Shown one piece after another: positions 1 through 9,966 of a stretch of 12,908 bases of DNA; positions within the stretch are counted from its first letter, which is position 1, and every line of letters starts with the position of its first letter. The notes beneath the pieces were generated by a model that made no database searches, was not told where the DNA came from, and saw only the letters and a list, made by a program, of their open reading frames with translations. This stretch comes from Teredinibacter franksiae (GTDB taxonomy: Bacteria > Pseudomonadota > Gammaproteobacteria > Pseudomonadales > Cellvibrionaceae): NCBI RefSeq assembly GCF_014218805.1, contig NZ_JACJUV010000009.1:1-12908 (forward strand). The letters run 5' to 3'. The position numbers and the translations under genes were made by a program.

Positions 1-84
1 CCTTAACCCCTTAACCTCTTAACCCCTTAACCTCTTAACCTCTTAACCTCTTAACCTCTTAACCTCTTAACCTCTTAACCCCTT
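1..84. repeat. 8-bp tandem repeat array, CTTAACCY x10
   Basis: Ten head-to-tail copies of CTTAACCY fill positions 2-81. The last base is C in units ending at 9, 25 and 81 and T in the other seven. An eleventh unit starts with CTT at 82-84 and then diverges. On the other strand the unit reads RGGTTAAG. The array touches the contig edge, so its true length is unknown. It resembles a telomere or minisatellite superficially, but it is not the TTAGGG type. A simple bacterial VNTR at which the assembly stopped is the plain reading. Confidence 0.9.
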
Positions 85-93
85 GTTCATTCA

Positions 94-515
94 ACTTGTA
101 CATTACCGTATACGGCATATCCTTTGCTACGAAATAATTTGTATCAAGGCCTCCCCTATATATTTTTTTGCTCGTCATACGAACAAAAAAATATCAACAT
201 TGCAGTCAACGCCATCGATTTTATACACCTTTCCGTTTAACGACTTATCGGTAAAAATTACGCCGTAAACTTAATTACCATTTAGTTCACTGTCAACTTC
301 CTTCACTCTTCCCATATCGTCACCAATCACTGCTACCTTACCATTTGTACATTTTAGTGCTTGCTTGATTTGAAATTCAAAATTTTCAGTTCAGACTTTA
401 ATGCCTGCGGTCACATAATCTTTATAGGTACATAAGCAGCCAAAAAACCCTCATCTAGCACCTAAAAATAAAGTCTCAAGCGCAGTTTTTTGATTTGTTC
501 TGGAATTTACCCTGA
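94..515. other. AT-rich stretch without a recognisable gene
   Basis: No open frame here is convincing. On the minus strand one frame from about 510 to 175 reads in protein-like blocks, for example NGKVAVIGDDMGRVKEVD and NGKVYKIDGVD, but it is interrupted by three in-frame stops (TGA, TGA, TAA). In sequence this AT-rich, stops at that spacing are close to chance, so this may be a decayed gene or nothing. I recognise no family. Confidence 0.3.
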
Positions 516-725
516 GTGAGTTATAAAACACATAAGATTTGTAATAAAAATAAAAAATGCATCGTTTTTTTTTGGGGGGGGCTGGTTATTTTCCAGCTGT
601 TGATCAACTCGCTGAACCTCAAAAACCGATTAAGGTTATATCTAGAACGAGATCAAGCAAAGAAAACATACGGGCATGCTACCTTGGCATTGCTCTTAAT
701 TGTTCATATACTAGCAGGCCACTAA
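516..725 (+). mobile_element. possible transposase N-terminal remnant (DDE type)
   Basis: The translated segment after about position 560 reads GGLVIFQLLINSLNLKNRLR, then a YGHATLALLLIVHILAGH block. A Gly-Gly-Leu start, a leucine-rich helix and a YGH...LLLIVHILAG block resemble the N-terminus of IS1380/IS4-like DDE transposases as I remember them. Only about 50 residues are present, there is no DDE catalytic core, and the frame stops at 725. A run of nine T followed by eight G at 565-581 is a likely spot for a base-calling error, so the start of this frame is unsafe. An IS630-like fragment lies just downstream. Treat it as a decayed insertion-sequence piece at low confidence. Confidence 0.25.
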
Positions 726-773
726 TAATCAGTACGCGTCACTTAAAGCCTGTAAAGTAAACGTCATGAAAAC

Positions 774-896
774 GACGCAAAAAAACTTTGTACAGAAAAA
801 CAGCATTTAATTCGTAAGATAGCCGTGCAGCGAGTACATGATGGTGAAACAGCGGCCGAAGTGACACTAGACTTGCACCACTTTGACGGACACTAA
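774..896 (+). mobile_element. IS630-like transposase N-terminal fragment
   Basis: The frame 774-896 reads DAKKLCTEKQHLIRKIAVQR then VHDGETAAEVTLDLHH and stops at TAA. The pattern DA+.L..E.Q..LR+.AV..V..GE...V...L.L is typical of the N-terminal helix-turn-helix of IS630-family transposases, which bind the element's terminal inverted repeats. An ATG at 766 lies just upstream but one base out of frame. About 40 residues remain of a family usually near 330-350 residues, and I see no DDE motifs, terminal repeats or TA duplications. It is either a degraded copy or one broken by a sequencing error. Confidence 0.35.
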
Positions 897-1431
897 GCAT
901 TTACCATTCTTAGCTTTTTGTATTGTATAAAAATTCATTTACCCTTTAATACGATAATTTTGCTACCAACGAGCTCCAAACTTCATGTTAGGGAACCTCA
1001 GAGACCTTTCGGCTTAAGCTTCCTGCGCCAATCCACCTCCTACGTACACAGATAGCTGTGCACAATCTGAAGCCCGCAATTACAAGTCGATTTTAACCGT
1101 TATTAATTGACCTCCGTACTCCAAGTGCAACTCAACACAATAGATGTGTCTCAGCCTACCTCTCAGTTATTCCGCTGCACTCTAGGTGTATTAAGGAATT
1201 CTCTCTCTTTAATTTATGGCACTTCGATGCCCAGTAAGCCCTCAGCATTCATTCTTACGGATAAATTCCCTTAATTTCTACTTACTCAGTGGCTTCCTAA
1301 CTCGCTGTTAATAAAAATGAATTTCCCAAGGCAACTTAGGTACGAATTCATGAAAATATGCCCTCAAGTTGATCCACTCCTCGCGCCACCCCAGACTCGG
1401 GCGCCATCAGAAAAGGTAAGCGCGTCGTCAT
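897..1431. other. intergenic, no gene found
   Basis: No frame of useful length or recognisable protein similarity is present on either strand, and I see no tRNA or rRNA. A short inverted repeat, GCGCC at 1383-1387 with GGCGC at 1400-1404, lies 28-49 bases past the stop of the minus-strand TIGR03545 gene. It has no T-run on that strand, so it is a poor terminator candidate. Confidence 0.4.
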
Positions 1432-3181
1432 TTAATTAAATAGTTTCTTTCGGAGCTTATCCTCAAGTTCATTCTTTTGCTTATCCAACTCGCCTTCGAA
1501 CTTAGCTTTCGACATTTCTTCGACGGATTCACTCTTGCCATCGGCAAGATCCTGCAGCTTGCTCCAATCTCCAAGTTTTGCATTACCTTCGCCCTTTTCC
1601 TCGCCTGCCCTTAACCCCAGCTCTTCTGAAGCTCGTCTAATTTCTTCCGGCCTTCTGAGCCCGCACTCGCCATCATCGAGTCGCGTATCTTTTTGTCCAA
1701 ATCCGACCCTAGTGAAAAGTCAGGGTTATCCAGTACACCAGCAATACCGGCATCCATTTTTAGACTGGTCAATTGGTTAAGCGTATCTGCAACGCCCTCG
1801 GTGAACTTGTTGGTACCCTCCATTTTCAGCACCATGTCAACCAAATTGATAACCCCCTTACCATCCAGTAAGCCGTCGGTAATTTTAAGAGCCCCCACAC
1901 TATTTAGACTTGCTTTTGTCAGTTCGCCATTCAATACATTTTCGCTGAGCAGTGGCAGTTGGTCTAACAGCACTTTTTGTAGGTTCCAATTTTGATTAGC
2001 TTTTAAACCCGTTGCAGCCAGCCAGAAGTCACCGTTCACCGCCAGTGACTGCCATGCGGCAGTATTCTTTGAATCCACAGAAAACGTAGTCGCACGACCA
2101 AGAATGTCGTGATCGGTTGTTATATCCTTCCAATTAGAGTTAAAACCCTGACCTTGCCATTCCAGCGACACATCCGCTTTCCGAATTAAAAAGTCGGGTA
2201 GTGCACTGGCATCTGTAAATTCCACCCAGCGCCCCTCTTCCGGCCTTTTACTTGCTCCACTTCTTTTTTACTCTCCAGCATTGGTACTACCAACTCATAC
2301 GCTGACAATAGGCGTTTACTCCACGCTCTGGCCTGCTCGCCAAAAACTAACGCTGTAATTTCGGAAAGTGCTGCCATATCGCCGGCCAGCATTCCCTTTA
2401 GCGTGTTGTAATCTTCACTAGTAGCTGTTTGCAATGCCGCAATATTTTTTGATAAGTCTGCCTGAGCGTCTTTTGCACTTTTGCGAAAATTATTGATCTT
2501 ACTTTTTTCAGCATTAAGCGATTTTTTTAACGATTTAAATTCATTTTGAGCGGCTAATAAGTCTTCGGGATTTTTGTAATCTTTTTCGGTTAACTGTTTA
2601 ATTTTATCGCTGTAATCCTGGAGAACTTTCTCATCGGGAAGCTGTGAGAACTGTTCTTTTAGTTTTGCGTCGTGAGCTGAATAGCTAGCTTTTACTGCTT
2701 CTTTCGCTTTGTCGGTCTGCAGTGGTATTTTCGCTATCACCTCATCAACCGAGGGCAACTTCACATCGAACCCCATACCGGTTTCAGCCTCTTCAGGGGC
2801 ATCACTTTCCACCGGCAGGTATACCTCACCAGCCTTGCTACGCTGACTATCAAAGCGAACGCCCGTCACGGCCAATTCATCAATTATGATTTTTTTCATT
2901 AGTAACGGCAAAAATTCAATTTCTGCTGTTACTGATTCCAGCTGTACTTGGTTGTGGGTTGGCTTGGCCGGATCGGTTATTTGAATTCCCGACACCGTTA
3001 CCCCAAAAGGTGAATAACTGTGGCTAACGCTACTTACATTTACCTCTGCTCCTACGGCATCTCCAGCAACGGCTTCAATGCCCTTTGCTATCCAGCTGTC
3101 TACAAAAAAATGTGTTACCGCTATAAGCAGCGCGATAACCCCAACAAAAATACCTAATCCACTCCAACGAATCATTTTCAT
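1432..3181 (-). CDS. TIGR03545 family membrane-anchored protein (frameshifted)
   Basis: This is an uncharacterised conserved protein of outer-membrane bacteria that is usually encoded beside TIGR03546. I chose the ATG at 3181 (MKMIRWSG), which has GGGGAG seven to eight bases upstream; a TTG at 3196 is the alternative. One N-terminal membrane helix (about residues 7-25) is followed by an AsmA-like segment (VNVSSVSHSYSPFGVTVSGI), a Lys/Glu/Gln-rich coiled-coil stretch (about residues 165-270), then the conserved-looking ALPDFLIRKADVSL block and a charged C-terminus ending KKLFN at TAA 1432-1434. The reading frame breaks near 2226-2236 and again near 1611-1620; joining the three frames gives about 580 residues, close to the family's length as I recall it. 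The breaks look like sequencing errors because coding character continues across both. The likely location is the inner membrane with a periplasmic body. The function is unknown. Confidence 0.8.
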
Positions 3182-3185
3182 ATTT

Positions 3186-3689
3186 TCACTCCCCAAGCCC
3201 GGTCATTCGCTGCACAAGGGTACTGGCACGTAACATTTGTACAATTTTCCATTTACTTATTGCCGACAAAAATCTTTCTCTATACTGCACAATAAGCAGT
3301 TTACTTAACACCAGAACGACAGGAGCCACCACTAGGCTCACGACCAAACTACCCATTGTTAACGTGTGGTTAAACTGAGTGAGGCGGCCCAAGCCAGAGC
3401 TGTAGAGCGACTGCCATAAGGCCTGCGCAGATGGCGCAGAAAGCAGGCTTTCCCCTACACCGATGAGCAGTGGGTCGAAAAGCATAGCCAGCCCCGAAAA
3501 GAGGGCTACCGCGAGAACAAAGCTGGCGATATTCACACGAAAAAACAGCACAATGAATAAAATAATGAGATTGTGCAGCCTGTATAGCGGGGTGATGCCC
3601 ACTATCATGCCAAGCATAATGGCGAACGCTATCTGCCATGGGTTGGTTTCTGAGCTGATTATTTTGAAAAACTTGACTAATAAGTGCAC
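3186..3689 (-). CDS. TIGR03546 family small membrane protein
   Basis: An intact 167-residue frame, the typical size for this family. It is strongly hydrophobic, with membrane segments near residues 17-50 (IAFAIMLGMIVGITPLY and LIILFIVLFF), 54-78 and 108-135, and a basic C-terminal tail. The N-terminus MHLLVKFFKIISSETNPWQI, with a following GxxxGxTPL, is reminiscent of DUF2062-like proteins. Its stop at 3186 lies four bases before the TIGR03545 ATG at 3181, so the two are almost certainly co-transcribed and probably translationally coupled. That pairing is the known pattern for these families, and a shared envelope role is inferred. The biochemical function is unknown. It is divergent from the thiamin operon. 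No clear promoter was identified upstream, although a TATAAT-like element lies on the opposite strand near 3756. Confidence 0.85.
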   Translation of the reverse strand: MHLLVKFFKIISSETNPWQIAFAIMLGMIVGITPLYRLHNLIILFIVLFFRVNIASFVLAVALFSGLAMLFDPLLIGVGESLLSAPSAQALWQSLYSSGLGRLTQFNHTLTMGSLVVSLVVAPVVLVLSKLLIVQYRERFLSAISKWKIVQMLRASTLVQRMTGLGE

Positions 3690-4193
3690 AACAGCCTCCG
3701 CTACCGTCGAACGATATTTAAAGCACCCATGGAAAAGGCGCCGGACTCAGAAGGTATAATAGCTATCTAGGGGAGGTCGCGCAAAGTACGGTGGCCATTA
3801 CATTGAATACCGCCACGAAAGGCCTGTTACAAAGCCATACGTAACTGGCTGTTAAGCAAGATGGAAGGACCAACAGGCTTCGTCCCTGAAGCCAAATATA
3901 CTTTCCTTGTAATGTATCCGAAGGATGCCGCCATTCAAGTATAAACAGACACGTATAAAATCATCCCTGACGCGTCACTTGCGATTGACTGTTGCGGATG
4001 AAATCCATAAAACAGATCGGTTCCTTAGCAGCACGTTAAGGCTAAATTAAACGCCCTAGGCTGTATGTGGCAAAAACACAGCCATGTTAATCTGGCGCCA
4101 CAAGCGTTGTTCCTATGCCACAGATAAATATGCCTTTGTAACTCACCTAACAGAACAGCATTTTGCTACCTTGCGTTTGCGGAAGGAGCAGCG
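3690..4193. other. divergent intergenic region, no recognisable gene
   Basis: About 500 bases lie between the TIGR03546 start and the thi promoter. Short plus-strand frames exist, for example one reading KMEGPTGFVPEAKYTFLVMY near 3860-3920 and one starting at ATG 4084, but none extends beyond about 50 codons or resembles a family I know. Given the indel rate nearby, a broken gene cannot be excluded. Confidence 0.35.
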
Positions 4194-4199
4194 TATAAA
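4171..4199 (+). promoter_or_regulatory. candidate promoter of the thiamin operon
   Basis: TATAAA at 4194-4199 is preceded by TTGCGT at 4171-4176 with a 17-base spacer, a sigma70-like layout with a good -10 and a weak -35. Transcription would start near 4206, just before the TPP riboswitch at 4211, which is the position expected for a riboswitch leader. Confidence 0.45.
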
Positions 4200-4210
4200 T
4201 ACGCACAAAT

Positions 4211-4299
4211 CTTGTCGGAGTGCTCAGTAATTTACTGGCTGAGATCGCATCAGCGGGATCCGTGGAACCTGATCAGGCTATACCTGCGAAGGGAGCAAG
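4211..4299 (+). promoter_or_regulatory. TPP riboswitch (THI element)
   Basis: The conserved cores are all present in order: the first-helix strand with GGAGTGCTC (4217-4225), CTGAGA (4239-4244), TGGAACCTGATC (4263-4274) and GCGAAGGGA (4286-4294). CTTG at 4211-4214 pairs with CAAG at 4296-4299 to close helix P1. CTGAGA and the GGAACCTGATC segment form the pyrimidine- and pyrophosphate-sensing arms in this family. It lies about 135 bases upstream of the thiC ATG, so it should repress the operon when thiamin pyrophosphate is abundant. Confidence 0.93.
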
Positions 4300-4302
4300 A
4301 AT

Positions 4303-4426
4303 AAACCGGTAAAAAAGCAACGCTTGAGTTGAATGCGTGCTCCACTTACACAAAAAATCTGACCGGTTTTATCTTCACTGCGCACCCCTAATTTATTCTC
4401 CGGCACCAACCATTAATCCGTTGGAG
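4303..4426 (+). promoter_or_regulatory. expression platform: long-range stem and SD-masking hairpin
   Basis: Two inverted repeats follow the aptamer. AAACCGGT (4303-4310) pairs with ACCGGTTT (4362-4369), with an inner ACGC/GCGT stem (4320-4323 with 4335-4338) and a short T-rich tail. CCAAC (4406-4410) then pairs with GTTGG (4420-4424), which overlaps GGAG (4423-4426), the thiC Shine-Dalgarno seven bases from ATG 4434. The second hairpin could hide the ribosome site, which suggests control of translation start. Whether either stem competes with P1 was not computed. Confidence 0.4.
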
Positions 4427-4433
4427 AATTCCT

Positions 4434-6314
<1,881 letters not shown>

Positions 6315-6320
6315 ACACCT

Positions 6321-7210
6321 ATGAATAGGGTCTGGTGTATTGGTGGCTCCGACAATTCAGGCGGCGCAGGCATACAGAAAGATATTGTTACCGTAAATGC
6401 CTTAGGCTGTTCTGCGGCAACCGTAGTGAGCTGTATCACCAGCCAAAATCAGTGTGGTATAGCAATGTTAGAACCTGTTTCCGATGCTAGTTTTATTACG
6501 CAAATTGAAACATTACTGGCCATGGGCGCGCCCATGGCCATAAAAATTGGCATGCTGGGTAACGCTCGCAAATTGAAATTTTGGTGAAAGTACTTACCGA
6601 ACTACGTACAACCGTTCCTGCGTTCGTCGTTGTATGCGATACCGTGTGTTCTGCTAGCGCCGGTGGATTAGAGCCCCACCACCAACTTACGGATTTACGT
6701 CCACTACTCGCACTATGTGATTAATTACACTAACACGCTCGAAGCTGAACAGCTATTAAATACCCGTATAGATAATTTTTCTGCATTTGAACGTGCTGGT
6801 AAAGCGCTCTTCGCGATGCTTAACCCAATCGCCGTGTCTCATAAAAATACCTATACCCGCATTCTATTGAAAGGTGGACACCTGCCGGCAAGCCCAATTG
6901 TGCGAGATGTATTATCGACGCCTCGGGCGTTACGTCGTTTGAATCGGCTTACGTAAATACCCGCTGGAATCACGGCACAGGTTGCACCTATGCCAGTGCA
7001 ATTACCGCTGCCGCCGCCCAGCATTACCCCTTGGAAGATGCCGTTGTTATTGCAAAAGCCTGCATGCAACAAGCTTTGGAAAATAGCTACACGCTCCTTA
7101 GTGAAGATACACAACACACCACCCAAACTGTTGAATTTGGCACCACTCAGCCCCAGGCGTGCCAGAGTCAGCCGCCTATATGCCAGGCTTTCAGGAAAAA
7201 TAATGACACC
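6321..7210 (+). CDS. thiD: ThiD, HMP/HMP-P kinase domain (frameshifted)
   Basis: It phosphorylates hydroxymethylpyrimidine (phosphate) to HMP pyrophosphate, the substrate of ThiE. It starts at ATG 6321, six bases after the thiC stop and without a strong Shine-Dalgarno, so coupling to thiC is likely. The N-terminus [15 protein letters not shown] matches the ribokinase-fold substrate loop of ThiD, followed by [19 protein letters not shown] and AIKIGMLG. After a shift near 6580 come [31 protein letters not shown] and, near 6960-7000, the [12 protein letters not shown] block, whose GTGC is the catalytic and anion-hole motif. The domain ends near 7090, and a linker of about 40 residues leads into ThiE. 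No stop or start between the two domains is convincing once frames are repaired, so a bifunctional ThiDE protein is likely. Separate overlapping genes remain possible. Confidence 0.85.
6517..6540. repeat. 24-bp perfect palindrome inside thiD
   Basis: TGGCCATGGGCG at 6517-6528 is followed directly by its reverse complement at 6529-6540. It is perfect and GC-rich and lies within the coding frame that reads [15 protein letters not shown]. It is probably a coding coincidence, but the hairpin is strong. Confidence 0.85.
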
Positions 7211-7917
7211 CAGGCCTTTCCCCTATAAACCGCGAAGATTTTCGCTTTTACGCGGTGGTTAATTCTTCGAAATGGGTCGAGCGCTTACTTTACGCTGGCG
7301 TAAAAACACTTCAGTTACGCATTAAGATTCAGCAAACAATGACCAGCTGGAACGCGAAATATCGCACGCTATAAAGTTGGCAAAAGCCTTTAACGCACAG
7401 CTATTTATTAACGACCATTGGCTGCTAGCTATAAAATATGGTGCCTACGGCGTACACCTAGGGCAGGAAGATATTCTCGATGCCCAATATCACCGCTATT
7501 CATAACGCAGGCTTACGACTAGGGATTTCTACCCACGGCTATAGAGAAATACTAACGGCGGCGGCCATTAAACCCAGCTACATAGCCCTTGGACATATTT
7601 TCCCTACCGAACGAAAGATATGCCCTCTTGCCCTCAGGGTATCCATCGGCTGCGCCAATATCATATATGGGCTTTCCAGTATTGCCCCAACAGTGGCAAT
7701 TGGCGGTATTAAGCTACATAACCTCGATAGCGTTCTTAACTGTAATGTGGATTCCGTTGCCGTGGTTACGGCCGTAACAGAGTCTATAAACCCCATCGCA
7801 ACGGTTCATACATTCCGAGAAAAAATCAATGCGTATTTTAATCAACCAAGACAGCGTGGAAGTCAACCACGCAAGTGGTTTGCTGTCGGTACTCAAACTA
7901 GCCGAAACCGAGCTTGA
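7211..7917 (+). CDS. thiE: ThiE, thiamin phosphate synthase domain (frameshifted)
   Basis: It couples HMP-PP to thiazole phosphate to give thiamin phosphate. In order, the translation shows REDFRFYAVVNSSKWVERLL and GVKTLQLRIK (near 7290-7325), FINDHW (near 7405-7425), GVHLGQED (7449-7472), GISTHGYREI, a GHIFPTETK phosphate-loop block and [14 protein letters not shown] (GGI at about 7702-7710). The FPTETK sequence is read correctly in the mirror copy; here one A is missing. Further shifts occur near 7328 and 7670. In both arms the frame continues past the thiS start at 7829 and ends at 7917, an overlap of 89 bases. If one A in the A-run before 7829 is miscounted, the gene would end at TAA 7839-7841. 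It is probably the C-terminal half of a ThiDE fusion. Confidence 0.85.
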
Positions 7918-8028
7918 AGGCTGTGCCATAGCCATAAACAATCAAGTTATACCCAGTATACGGTGGCAAACAGAAATACTAAAAGAGAACGACCACATTC
8001 TCGTTTTCGTGCTATCGCGGGAGGATAA
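7829..8028 (+). CDS. thiS: ThiS sulfur carrier, left copy (one-base deletion)
   Basis: A ubiquitin-like protein that carries sulfur as a C-terminal thiocarboxylate to ThiG. The start [20 protein letters not shown] is normal and the fold matches ThiS to HILVF. A T is then missing from a five-T run near 8012-8015, so the Ala-Ile-Ala-Gly-Gly tail is read out of frame and the frame runs into thiG. The mirror copy at 12430-12630 has the full 66 residues ending in Gly-Gly, so this deletion is a sequence error and not a mutation. The start overlaps the end of thiE, and the stop is one base before thiG. Confidence 0.9.
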
Positions 8029-8029
8029 A

Positions 8030-8796
8030 ATGCATTTAAAAATTGCGGATCATACATTTAAATCTCGATTGTTTACGGGCACAGGGAAATTTTCTTACGC
8101 CCAAACGAATGCTTGAAGCACTGGCTGCCTCAGGTTCCGAGCTGGTAACACTGGCGGATGAAACGCGTCGATTACGCAGCGCAAGTGACAACATATATCG
8201 GCCACTAAAACATGCGGGCTACAAGCTGTTACCGAATACCCAGCGGCGCACGTACGGCAGAAGAAGCGATTTCGCCGCACAATTGGCTAGGGAAGCCATG
8301 AAAACCAATTGGATAAAATTGGAAATTCACCCAGACCCACGTTACCTAATGCCCGATCCGATAGAAACATTGGCGGCAGCTGAAACATTGGTACAGCAAG
8401 GCTTTAACGTACTACCTTACATCATTGCTGACCCGGTACTCGCCTATCGCTTTACAGGAATGCGGCTGTGTAGCCGTAATGCCACTTGGCGCCCCCTATT
8501 GGTAGTAATCAGGGTTTACGCACACGCGATTTTTACACATGATTATTGAGCAAAGTAACGTGCCGGTTATTATCGATGCGGTATCGGGGCACCTAGCCAC
8601 GCCATGGCGGCAATGGAAATGGGAGCCAGCGCAGTACTGGTTAATACCGCGATCGCCACAGCAAAAAAACCTGCTGCTGTCGCCCGCGCCTTTAACCGCG
8701 CAGTAAACGCCCGGCGAGATGCATACCCAGGCTGGCCTACCAGAGCCATCAACTTCGGCTTTAGGCTCCAGCCACTAACGGCATTTTTGCAACTAA
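8030..8796 (+). CDS. thiG: ThiG thiazole synthase, left copy (frameshifted)
   Basis: It forms the thiazole phosphate ring from deoxyxylulose 5-phosphate, dehydroglycine and ThiS thiocarboxylate. The ATG at 8030 has GGGAGG at 8019-8024, five bases upstream. Recognisable blocks are [56 protein letters not shown] with the Schiff-base lysine, and the phosphate-binding stretch that continues to [20 protein letters not shown]. Numerous one-base indels (near 8110, 8157, 8174, 8240, 8270, 8430, 8452, 8500 and 8580) break the frame. The mirror copy reads nearly straight through. It is followed immediately by thiH. Confidence 0.92.
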
Positions 8797-9899
8797 TGAA
8801 TCAGCCATTTTTAATGTTTTCACCGCTATAAACTGGGGCGATATTCAACAGCTATCCACGCCAAAACAGCCACCGATGTTGAGCGGGCATTGTGTAAAAC
8901 AAAACTCAGTACCGCCGACTTTGAAGCACTGCTTTCACCCTGCTGCCGATAACTACCTGGAATTAATGGCGCAAAAATCCAAGCACTTACCCAGCAGCGA
9001 TTTGGGCACACCATGCAAGTGTATGCACCGTTATCCTCAGTAATGTGTGCAGTAATATTTGTACTGTACTGTGGTTTCAGCAGAAACAAAAACGCGTAGA
9101 AAAACCTTGAGTGAGACAGAAATATTGCCGAAGCAAAGGCACTAAAAACAAAAAATATTGATAATATTTTACTGGTACAGGGGAAGCGCCTAAAACGTTG
9201 GCGCAACCTACCTTGAGCGGCAATACGCTGCTGAAACCGTACTTTGCCCAAATAGCTATAAGAGGTACAGCCGCTAAACCCGTAGAGTATCGTCAACTTA
9301 TCGATGCTGGGCTTCACGGTGTATCGCTATATCAAGAAACCTATCACCGTGAAAGCTACGCTCGGCATCACCCTAAAAGGTAATAAAACCGACATGATTG
9401 CCCGTCTCGATGCACCAGGATGTGTTGGTGAACAGGGTATTCACAAAATCGGCTTAGTGTTTTATTAGGTTTGGATGATTGGCGAACCGACTCCATCTTT
9501 TGCGCCCTGCATTTACGCTATTTACAAAAAGCATACTGGCAAACACGTTTTAGCGTCAGCTTCCCGAGGCTCCGTCCTTGCACAGGTGACTACGCGGTTG
9601 AGCAACCTGTAGGCGATCGACAACTCGTGCAACTGATCACCGCTTGGCGATTATTCGACCCCGATCTCGATTTAACACTATCTACACGAGAGGATGAGGC
9701 ATTTCGCAACGCCATCTGTAGGCTGGGTGTTACGTCTATGAGTGCGGAATCCAGTACGCAACCTGGCGGTTACAGCACGCAAGCCGAATCTCACTTGCAA
9801 CAATTTGAAATAAGTGACGAGCGTACAGTAAAGCAGGTTACTACAATGCTGCGTGAACAAGGGTTGGAAATAATAACGAAAGATTGGAACTGGTACTAA
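8796..9899 (+). CDS. thiH: ThiH tyrosine lyase, left copy (frameshifted)
   Basis: A radical-SAM enzyme that cleaves tyrosine to dehydroglycine and p-cresol, feeding ThiG. The start MNQPF is at 8796; the mirror copy shows it overlapping the thiG stop as ATGA. This copy is badly broken up to about 9470 by one-base indels, including around the CxxxCxxC iron-sulfur site near 9045-9075. From 9471 to the stop at 9899 it is open ([65 protein letters not shown]). It carries the correct Asp-Pro at the place where the right copy is shifted. It is the last gene of the thiamin operon and converges on the regulator at 9967. Confidence 0.92.
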
Positions 9900-9966
9900 A
9901 AATGGCACTAAAAAAATACGTAATGACTCAACATGAGCGTCTTAAGTTCTCTACAGGGCACCTCTA

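Noticed and set aside
1..84. Eukaryotic telomere
   Set aside because: The unit RGGTTAAG is not a telomere repeat I know, and the genes beside it are bacterial.
175..510. Minus-strand gene with recoded TGA/TAA codons
   Set aside because: Protein-like blocks occur, but stops recur about as often as expected by chance in AT-rich DNA, and the rest of the window uses the standard code.
4084..4231. Small plus-strand ORF before the riboswitch
   Set aside because: It runs through the promoter and into the TPP aptamer, has no family likeness, and is short enough to be chance.
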